Part shown: piece by piece, positions 1 through 6,167 of the stretch
Layout: each line of letters begins with the position of its first letter
Numbering within the stretch: the first letter of the stretch is position 1
Assembly: GCA_009782695.1 (NCBI GenBank)
Contig: WRIO01000036.1
Coordinates: 1-8,334 of the forward strand
Origin: Candidatus Cloacimonadota bacterium
GTDB taxonomy: Bacteria > Cloacimonadota > Cloacimonadia > Cloacimonadales > WRIO01
Direction: 5' to 3'
Length of the DNA: 8,334 bases
Position numbers and translations under genes: made by a program
Notes under the pieces: generated by a model
The model's database searches: none
Seen by the model: the letters and a program-made list of their open reading frames with translations, nothing else
What the model was told of the DNA's origin: nothing

Positions 1-2
1 TA

Positions 3-320
3 TCAGCTCTATTTGCTAATATAGAGATATTACAATGCATTGATAAGTGTAAAATTATCAAAAAAAAGGTTGAGATATTTTTAACAAAACCTCCAAGCCA
101 AAAGTTTGACTTGATATTTTTAGACCCTCCATATAACAAGGATCTTGTGAATAATACTCTAAACCTCTTGTATCAAAACAGCTTTGTAAAAGAAGATGGA
201 TTGATAATCGTAGAGAGATCAAAAGCAGAAATCATATCACGCAATTTCGAGAAGTTTATTATAAAGGAAAAACTGTCAGGCCCCACTGCCATTACATTCT
301 TAAAAGCAGGTAACTTATGA
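3..320 (+). CDS. rsmD: 16S rRNA (guanine-N2)-methyltransferase RsmD, 3' fragment
   Basis: RsmD uses S-adenosylmethionine to methylate the N2 of a guanine in 16S rRNA (G966 in E. coli numbering) during small-subunit assembly in the cytoplasm. The reading frame is open from base 3, so the gene enters from the left edge. About 105 residues remain of a family that is usually 180-200, so the N-terminal half with the SAM-binding glycine motif is missing. The visible diagnostic is FDLIFLDPPY at bases 105-134: its DPPY (123-134) is the catalytic motif IV of N2-guanine/N6-adenine methyltransferases, and the hydrophobic lead-in FDLIFLDPPY is typical of RsmD. The later GLIIVERSK stretch fits the family beta strand after it. 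The internal TTG at 111 is not the real start, because coding similarity continues upstream of it. The stop overlaps the next gene's ATG (ATGA), suggesting translational coupling. Confidence 0.88.
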   Translation, partial: SALFANIEILQCIDKCKIIKKKVEIFLTKPPSQKFDLIFLDPPYNKDLVNNTLNLLYQNSFVKEDGLIIVERSKAEIISRNFEKFIIKEKLSGPTAITFLKAGNL

Positions 321-841
321 AATATTTGTGTTTAATAAGAGGCATAAACGTTGGGGGTAAAAATATCATAAAAATGGTAGACTTAAAATCATTATTTGAG
401 GACCTTGGCTTTGAAAAAGTCACTACCTATATCCAAAGTGGAAATGTGATGTTTGATAGCACGAACAAAAACTTTCGAGAAAAAATAGAGACAGCCCTTT
501 CCATGAGATTGAACGATGAAATAAAGACTGCTATTTACACTGTGTCTGATATACAAAATGTGATAGAAACGAAACCAGTAAACTTTGGGTTTGATAAAGA
601 AAAATTCAAGTATGATGTGATATATATGATTCCCCCCCTTGCTCCAATCGAAGCCGAGCAGCATATAAAAACCAAAGAAGGAGTAGATAAACTATATATA
701 GGAAAGCAGGTTATTTATATCAGCAGATCTATAGAAAACTTGGGACAGAGTAAATTTCCAGATATTCTGAAAACTCCGATATATAAAAATATCACTATTC
801 GCAACTGGAACACGACCTTGAAATTGGCTAGTCTCATGTGA
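317..841 (+). CDS. DUF1697 family protein
   Basis: This is a complete 174-residue protein of the DUF1697 family. The family is widespread and its biochemical role is unknown to me. Signature segments are RGINVGGKN at residues 8-16, TYIQSGNV at 37-44, a Ser-Lys pair at 145-146 and TIRNWNT at 160-166 near the C-terminus, matching the conserved start and end of the family. Length is normal. There is no signal peptide or membrane segment, so it is probably cytoplasmic. The ATG lies inside the rsmD stop (ATGA) and is preceded by AGG at 308-310, six bases upstream, which supports this start and coupled translation. In many bacteria coaD follows rsmD, so this pairing is somewhat unusual. A run of seven C at 632-638 is odd in such AT-rich DNA, but the family match continues on both sides, so the frame appears correct. 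Confidence 0.9.
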   Translation: MKYLCLIRGINVGGKNIIKMVDLKSLFEDLGFEKVTTYIQSGNVMFDSTNKNFREKIETALSMRLNDEIKTAIYTVSDIQNVIETKPVNFGFDKEKFKYDVIYMIPPLAPIEAEQHIKTKEGVDKLYIGKQVIYISRSIENLGQSKFPDILKTPIYKNITIRNWNTTLKLASLM

Positions 842-959
842 ATAATCTATGCGTCTATTTATCGGCAAATGGACAAGAAGATATCAAGAAAACCCAAAAA
901 AGTATTGACAAAAAATAGATAATATAAAAAATAGTTTTAGAAATATTATAGAGGTAATA

Positions 960-3296
960 ATGAAAAAATTAGTAATGTTCACTCTTTTATTGCTCTGCAG
1001 CTTTTGTTTAGTTGCACAAGTAAACCCTTTACCAGATTATTGGAAGAGATATAGTGATATGAAAGACATCATGGACTCCCTTGCTACAAATTATCCAGAG
1101 TTGATTATGATCGAAGAGTTAGGGCGTTCGACAGCAGAAGATATACCCATTTGGGGAGTCAGGATATCAAATAATGCCCAGCAAAGGTTAGATCGACCAC
1201 GCATCTTGATGCTAGCAAATATCCATGCAGAAGAGATTATCGGTATGGAAATTTGTATCAGACTGATGATAGATATGGTGACACAATCTGAAGAGCTACC
1301 ATATCGGAGGTGGATGAATGAGCTGGAGACTTGGATAGTCCCGAGCATGAATCCTGAAGGTCTAAATGTTGTAATGCAAGGTTTAGATGTCACCTTTCGA
1401 AAAAATAAAAGAATAAATGACCCCTCTGTTATACCTCCTTTTCCTTATGAAAATGGGCCTTGGGGTTATGTAAATGGCGTGGATTTGAACAGAAACTGGG
1501 ATTGGAATTGGGTTCATGGCGACACGCTGCTAGCTCCATCAGCTAGTGAAACTTACGATTATTATCGAGGCTCTGCTCCCTTTTCAGAATCAGAAAATAT
1601 TGCTATCCGTGATTTTGCACTGCGAGAACAGTTTTTGTATGCAATTACTTGGCATTCTTCGAGATCTGGTAATTTAGCAGAGACATTGTATACACCCTAT
1701 AATTTTCAGGATCTCCGCCCAGCCCCTGATTGGGCAATAAATAACGATATTGGGACAAATGTAGCCCAACGAATTAATAAGTTTCAGAGCGGTAGTTCTT
1801 ACTCAGCAGCCCCGTCAAAAGGAAGAAAAGGGGACCAAAACATCTGGTTTTATGCAAAGACAGGGACTGTTATGTTTTTGATAGAATGTGGAACTAGTCT
1901 TATTCAACCTTCAGAAGCCGCATTAAATAGTATCATATCAAGCTGCAACAACGGCATGTATTGGCTCTTTAATAGAGCAACTAGGACTGGTTTTGACCAA
2001 GATTCCATCTCCCGCTCTATGCTGTCTGTCACAGTCACAGATTCCTTGACAGGGAGTCCCCTCAGTGCAGAGATTGTCCTGCATGGATATGAATCAGATG
2101 CTGTATCTCCACGCATCTCGAATTCCGAACATGGTCGGTATTGGCGTCCTGTGTTTCCGGGTAGCTATTCGTTTACCGTGAGGAAAAAAGGTTATGAACC
2201 AAAGACTTTGACAGGCGTAAATGTGTTTGTATCTAGCTGGGCAAGCAGAGCTGTTCAGCTTAAACCCTTGCATCCCGTAGCTATAGATTTACACATAAAA
2301 GCAAACGGAACAGCGGTAAATCACGCTTTTGTGTCCATCTCTGACCCACAAGGGGACGATGAATATGAAGTCACGAACGGACATATAGTGATAAACACTT
2401 TCGTGGGTAATAGGACTTTGACCATTATCACAGAAAATGGCACTCCTTTCCGTCAAAATTTCGACTTTTCTTTTTCCCGTGAAATGACTATCGATGTAGG
2501 CACAGCAAATGTTTTACTCAGCGAGGACTTTATGGGAGATATGAGCTCTTGGGAAATAAATGGGCCTTGGATCATAGTAGATTTCAATAGGTATGGTAAT
2601 AACTTTGACAAAAGATTTCTGGCTACAAACTGGGGCGGATATGGCTTTTATGAACCTGGTGCTGATGTATGGGTTGTGACAGAAAACCCGATACAAGTTC
2701 CCAATGATTTAGAAACATGGCTATTGCTCGAACAGTGGTTATACACAGAATGGGAACATGACTATGTGACTGTGGCTGTTTCCCAAGACAAAGAAGTCTG
2801 GGAAGTAATCTATGAAAAAGCAGGGAGATACGACTCCTGGCATTATAATTTGATAGATTTACAGCCCTTTCACGGACAGAGCATATATGTCAGGTTTAGG
2901 CTCGTGGATGACACCACAGACAATTCAAATTTACTTGAGCTGACCGACCCTGGTTGGTATATAAATAGCGTAAAAGTGCTCACTGGAACCACTGTGGCAG
3001 ATGTGGATATCATCCCAGAACCAACACCGCTTGCGTTGTATCAAAACTATCCGAATCCCTTTAATCCAGAGACCAGGATATCATTTTCTATATCAGATAC
3101 AAGGTTTCAAAAAGCCCAAATAGATATTTACAATATTCGCGGGCAACGAGTGGAAAGGATACCTATCTTGCCGGCTGATGTTCGGAACTCTTATGTGATA
3201 TGGAACCCAGACAAGCTGGCTTCGGGGATATATCTGTATAGATTAAGCGTAGATGGTAAGTCATTACCCCCGAAAAAAGCAGTGCTACTCAAATAA
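960..3296 (+). CDS. Secreted M14 zinc carboxypeptidase with C-terminal sorting domain
   Basis: This is a 778-residue exported metallopeptidase expected to remove C-terminal amino acids from peptides outside the cell. Residues 1-20 form a signal peptide (two Lys, a Leu-rich core, then Val-Ala-Gln). The M14 domain follows directly at about 25-340, with no obvious propeptide. Likely zinc ligands are H89 and E92 (HAEE) and H232; N177/R178 in GVDLNRNW and R147 match substrate-binding residues of carboxypeptidase A; E309 (MFLIEC) is the likely catalytic Glu; NPEG at 131-134 is typical of the family. Y281 may match the substrate Tyr. Residues ~353-437 resemble a carboxypeptidase regulatory-like beta domain, ~438-513 another beta domain, and ~518-676 a jelly-roll like that of immune inhibitor A peptidases. 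Residues ~690-778 (PNPFNP at 698-703, LASGIY at 753-758) form a TIGR04183-like sorting tail, implying type IX-like outer-membrane export. The ATG has GAGG at 951-954. Substrate specificity cannot be told. Confidence 0.9.
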   Translation: MKKLVMFTLLLLCSFCLVAQVNPLPDYWKRYSDMKDIMDSLATNYPELIMIEELGRSTAEDIPIWGVRISNNAQQRLDRPRILMLANIHAEEIIGMEICIRLMIDMVTQSEELPYRRWMNELETWIVPSMNPEGLNVVMQGLDVTFRKNKRINDPSVIPPFPYENGPWGYVNGVDLNRNWDWNWVHGDTLLAPSASETYDYYRGSAPFSESENIAIRDFALREQFLYAITWHSSRSGNLAETLYTPYNFQDLRPAPDWAINNDIGTNVAQRINKFQSGSSYSAAPSKGRKGDQNIWFYAKTGTVMFLIECGTSLIQPSEAALNSIISSCNNGMYWLFNRATRTGFDQDSISRSMLSVTVTDSLTGSPLSAEIVLHGYESDAVSPRISNSEHGRYWRPVFPGSYSFTVRKKGYEPKTLTGVNVFVSSWASRAVQLKPLHPVAIDLHIKANGTAVNHAFVSISDPQGDDEYEVTNGHIVINTFVGNRTLTIITENGTPFRQNFDFSFSREMTIDVGTANVLLSEDFMGDMSSWEINGPWIIVDFNRYGNNFDKRFLATNWGGYGFYEPGADVWVVTENPIQVPNDLETWLLLEQWLYTEWEHDYVTVAVSQDKEVWEVIYEKAGRYDSWHYNLIDLQPFHGQSIYVRFRLVDDTTDNSNLLELTDPGWYINSVKVLTGTTVADVDIIPEPTPLALYQNYPNPFNPETRISFSISDTRFQKAQIDIYNIRGQRVERIPILPADVRNSYVIWNPDKLASGIYLYRLSVDGKSLPPKKAVLLK

Positions 3297-3313
3297 ACTT
3301 CTTGGAATAATAA

Positions 3314-4972
3314 ATGAGCAAATATTTAGTGACAAGTGCCTTGCCTTATGCAAACGGCAAGCTACATATAGGGCATCTGGCAGGGGCGTATTTACCTGCT
3401 GATATCTATGTCCGTTTTTTGAAATTGTGTGAAAATGAAGTGATATACGTGTGCGGAACTGATGAACACGGGGCGCCTATTTCCATACGGGCAGAAGTCG
3501 AAGGAAAGACACCCCAAGAAATAGTTGAATTTTATCACCAAAACATTTTGGATAGCTTTACAGCTGTCGATATCGAGTTTGACAATTTTTCTGGGACCGC
3601 CAGAGCAGAACACCACAAGCTTTCCCAAGAGTTTTTTACCGAATTGCTCAGCGCACACAAGGTCACCACAAAAACCACTAAACAAGCCTATTGCGAACAT
3701 GATAATCGCTTTTTGCCAGATAGATATGTGGAGGGAGACTGCCCCCATTGCGGTGCCGCTGGGGCTCGTGGTGACCAGTGTGACGCTTGCGGCAAACTAA
3801 TAGATGCGAACCTACTGATAAACCCTATCTGTAAGATCTGCGGTCACACACCTGTGATCAAAGACACTAAACACTGGTTTTTGGACTTGCCTGCCTTTGC
3901 AGATGAGCTAAAAGAATGGCTTGAAAACAAGCCTAATTGGAAGGATAATGTAAAGAGGTTTATCCTCAGCTGGATAGAAGAGGGACTGATAGAAAGGGCT
4001 ATCACTCGTGATATCAACTGGGGTGTGCCTGTGCCTCTGGAAGAAGGTGCAGACAAGGTGCTCTATGTGTGGTTTGACGCACCGATAGGGTATATCTCCT
4101 CGACCATCGAATGGGCAAAAAAGATAGGTAAACCTGATGTTTGGAAGGAATATTGGTTCGATGAAAATACAAAATTAATCCATTTTATCGGCAAGGATAA
4201 CATCCCCTTTCACGCTATCATCTGGCCCGCAATCCTGATGGGGCAGAGCAAAAAATACGTACTGCCTTGGGATATCCCAGCTAACGAATATTTAAATTTG
4301 GAAGGGGACAAAATATCCACCAGTCGTGACTATGCAGTATGGGTGGAGGACTTTGTAAAAGATTTCGACAGCGACCTGCTTAGGTTTGTCTTGGCTGCAA
4401 ATGCACCAGAATCAAAAGACGCAGACTTCAGCTGGAAGGACTTTCAAAATTTAGTCAATAATTCCCTTTCGAATGTGCTGGGTAACCTGGCAAATAGAGT
4501 GTTCGCCTTTGCTCAGAAAAATCTTTCTGCCACTGTGCAAAGACCAAAAGAACCAAATCGTTTGATTACACAGGACTTTATAGACAGTGTCTATAATGAT
4601 TACAGCGAGTTCAGGGTGCGAAAAGTTACAAAAGCTATCTTCGATTTTGCCCGTGATGGCAATAAATACTTTAATGACCAAGAGCCTTGGGTTACTATAA
4701 AAACAGATATATCTACCACTCAAGATGTTATATTCTACTGTGCTGACTTGCTTCGGGTGATCAGTATCATCCTCTTTCCGATTATGCCGAAAAGCATGAA
4801 AAGGCTTCGGATGATGATGAAAATGAATGAAACAGGTTTCGGCTGGAAAGATATATGGCAAGTGCCAGAAGTGATAGAGATAGGCGAATTTGAGAGGCTG
4901 TTCCGTAAAATAGAAGATGCAGAGATAGACGAGCAAATAAAAAGGTTAGAAGGAAAAGTCAAAAACTCATAG
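3314..4972 (+). CDS. metG: Methionyl-tRNA synthetase
   Basis: This class I synthetase of 552 residues charges tRNA-Met with methionine in the cytoplasm. Visible elements in order: HIGH at 18-21 (ATP binding); a zinc knuckle of C143-x2-C146-x9-C156-x2-C159; a second half-knuckle at C173/C176, probably pairing with C127, where the expected partner position 130 is Asp; the methionine-pocket stretch WFDAPIGY at 253-260; FIGKDNIPFH at 291-300; and KISTS at 333-337, the version of KMSKS also familiar from Bacteroidetes-type enzymes. An alpha-helical anticodon-binding domain follows (about 370-520). The protein stops soon after, so the C-terminal EMAP/Trbp111-like tRNA-binding domain of the ~680-residue E. 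coli and Bacteroidetes enzymes is absent. The ATG is 17 bases after the peptidase stop, with a modest TTGGA ribosome site at 3302-3306. All catalytic motifs look intact. Confidence 0.97.
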   Translation: MSKYLVTSALPYANGKLHIGHLAGAYLPADIYVRFLKLCENEVIYVCGTDEHGAPISIRAEVEGKTPQEIVEFYHQNILDSFTAVDIEFDNFSGTARAEHHKLSQEFFTELLSAHKVTTKTTKQAYCEHDNRFLPDRYVEGDCPHCGAAGARGDQCDACGKLIDANLLINPICKICGHTPVIKDTKHWFLDLPAFADELKEWLENKPNWKDNVKRFILSWIEEGLIERAITRDINWGVPVPLEEGADKVLYVWFDAPIGYISSTIEWAKKIGKPDVWKEYWFDENTKLIHFIGKDNIPFHAIIWPAILMGQSKKYVLPWDIPANEYLNLEGDKISTSRDYAVWVEDFVKDFDSDLLRFVLAANAPESKDADFSWKDFQNLVNNSLSNVLGNLANRVFAFAQKNLSATVQRPKEPNRLITQDFIDSVYNDYSEFRVRKVTKAIFDFARDGNKYFNDQEPWVTIKTDISTTQDVIFYCADLLRVISIILFPIMPKSMKRLRMMMKMNETGFGWKDIWQVPEVIEIGEFERLFRKIEDAEIDEQIKRLEGKVKNS

Positions 4973-5012
4973 AGTCTGTGAAGTAACTACTGTTATTACT
5001 GGGGGAACCTAA

Positions 5013-5021
5013 AAAAGGGGG
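5013..5021 (+). promoter_or_regulatory. Ribosome binding site deciding a TTG start
   Basis: An A-rich run leading into GGGGG at 5017-5021 lies four bases before TTG at 5026. It can pair with the 16S 3' end if a G-U wobble is allowed. A signal peptide begins directly after this TTG. The first in-frame ATG (5059) would remove the charged start of that peptide, so TTG is the better start. Confidence 0.6.
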
Positions 5022-5025
5022 AATA

Positions 5026-6144
5026 TTGCAAAAACTAAAAATATTTTGTCTTTTGACAATGTTTTTAACCTCTTTTTTTTGTTTCCAATCTGCTTTTGGC
5101 TCGTCCTTGATAGATATTTTTATAGCTGAAAACTCGCAAATTACCCTCCAAACAGAAGCTGGTAGTTTTACTGCTAAGGTAGGTTCATCGAGCAAGGGTA
5201 TCACCAGCAAGACAATAGTGGCAAAGATAGTGAACGGCAGTATCACAATAGACGGCAAAACTTATGGTTCTGCTGTAATACTAAGCTCCGATAAGGCTAT
5301 ATCTCTGAACCAAAAACAATACTTAGGACAGATATGTCTGACTCTCGAAAAAGATAAAATCAGAGTAATAAATCGCATAGATTTAGAGGACTATGTGGCA
5401 GGAGTCATCGGAGCAGAAATAAGCGGAGGTGCACCTATCGAAGCCTTGAAGGCACAAGCAGTGGCGACCAGGACTTACACCCTATCTATGATAAATAAAA
5501 ACAAACACAGGAATGATAACTATGACTTGTGCTCCACCACACATTGTCAGGTTTACTCAGGCTTAAAAGACCAAACAGCTAACTCGAAAAAAGCAGCAAA
5601 AGACACAGCTGGTGAAGTTATGACTTATAAAAGTCAATTGATAGAAGCCTATTACGCATCATTTTGCGGGGGGATAACGGAAAGTGCAGGAAATATGTGG
5701 GTGACAGATTTAGAATACCTACGACCTAAAGCTGATAACTACTGCATAAATACAGAGCTCACTCCCAAGTGGTCACATAAACATCTGAACTGGGAAAAAG
5801 TATTTACTTACAAGGATTTACAGAGGCTTTTAGGGCGGAAAAAAGTTAGAGATATAGCTATAAATAAGTTTAACTCATCGGCAAGAGTACAAGAGTTAGA
5901 TGTGAGATCCACACCCAAAAATATGGTGATAAAGGGACAAGGCGAGATAAGAAGAATGCTAGACTTACCCTCAAATCTATTCCTCATAGAAAAAGATAAA
6001 GGCAAAGTGAAGATAATAGGAAATGGCTATGGACACGGCGTAGGTCTATGCCAGATAGGGGCTATCGCACGGGCGAACGCAGGGCATTCATACAAAGAGA
6101 TTTTGGATTTTTACTACCCAGGAGCAAGAGTAACTTCTAAGTGA
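5026..6144 (+). CDS. SpoIID/LytB-domain protein, exported peptidoglycan lytic enzyme
   Basis: This 372-residue protein starts at TTG. Residues 1-25 are a signal peptide (MQKLK, a Phe/Leu-rich core, then AFG before SS), so it acts in the periplasm or is membrane-linked. SpoIID of Bacillus is a lytic transglycosylase that cleaves glycan strands lacking stem peptides; relatives in non-sporulating bacteria are thought to remodel the wall. The SpoIID domain covers about 113-372: EDYVAGVIGAEIS (121-133) holds the probable catalytic E131, ALKAQAVATRTY (140-151) follows it, and GHGVGLCQIGA (336-346) and the closing FYYPGARV are conserved. C169, H173 and C174 resemble a Cys/His group reported to bind zinc in Clostridioides difficile SpoIID (recalled, not aligned). 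Residues ~26-110 are a beta-rich N-terminal region. It lies 53 bases after metG and 23 before the mutL-like gene. A run of eight T at 5073-5080 falls inside the signal-peptide codons. LytB-like naming is possible; sporulation is not implied. Confidence 0.88.
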   Translation: MQKLKIFCLLTMFLTSFFCFQSAFGSSLIDIFIAENSQITLQTEAGSFTAKVGSSSKGITSKTIVAKIVNGSITIDGKTYGSAVILSSDKAISLNQKQYLGQICLTLEKDKIRVINRIDLEDYVAGVIGAEISGGAPIEALKAQAVATRTYTLSMINKNKHRNDNYDLCSTTHCQVYSGLKDQTANSKKAAKDTAGEVMTYKSQLIEAYYASFCGGITESAGNMWVTDLEYLRPKADNYCINTELTPKWSHKHLNWEKVFTYKDLQRLLGRKKVRDIAINKFNSSARVQELDVRSTPKNMVIKGQGEIRRMLDLPSNLFLIEKDKGKVKIIGNGYGHGVGLCQIGAIARANAGHSYKEILDFYYPGARVTSK

Positions 6145-6150
6145 TAAACT

Positions 6151-6160
6151 GGAAAAAGAG
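6151..6160 (+). promoter_or_regulatory. Ribosome binding site supporting ATG at 6168
   Basis: A purine run ending in AGAG at 6157-6160 lies seven bases before ATG 6168. The in-frame GTG at 6141 overlaps the previous stop (GTGA) but has no well-spaced site; the nearest AGGAG (6120-6124) is 16 bases away. GTG would also add nine residues before a domain that normally starts almost at once. Confidence 0.5.
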
Positions 6161-6167
6161 AAAAAAT

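Noticed and set aside
111..320. TTG 111 as the start of a short 69-residue methyltransferase
   Set aside because: The frame is open to the left edge and the upstream residues fit RsmD, so this is a truncated gene and not a small one.
905..928. TTGACA (905-910) with TATAAA (923-928) as a sigma-70 promoter
   Set aside because: The spacer is only 12 bases and no good -10 box occurs at 16-18 bases. In DNA this AT-rich such matches occur by chance.
4451..4936. Long minus-strand open frame (161 codons) and other antisense frames (e.g. 3392-3748, 1091-1393)
   Set aside because: They lie wholly inside well-recognised plus-strand genes, have no recognisable motifs and show the odd residue content of antisense translations.
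4982..5000. Small inverted repeat AGTAA...TTACT after metG as a terminator
   Set aside because: The stem is five weak pairs and no U-run follows, so it is unlikely to terminate transcription.
6141..6167. GTG 6141 as the start of the mutL-like gene
   Set aside because: No well-spaced ribosome site precedes it, and the family's DIGSTTTK loop normally lies about ten residues from the start, as obtained with ATG 6168.
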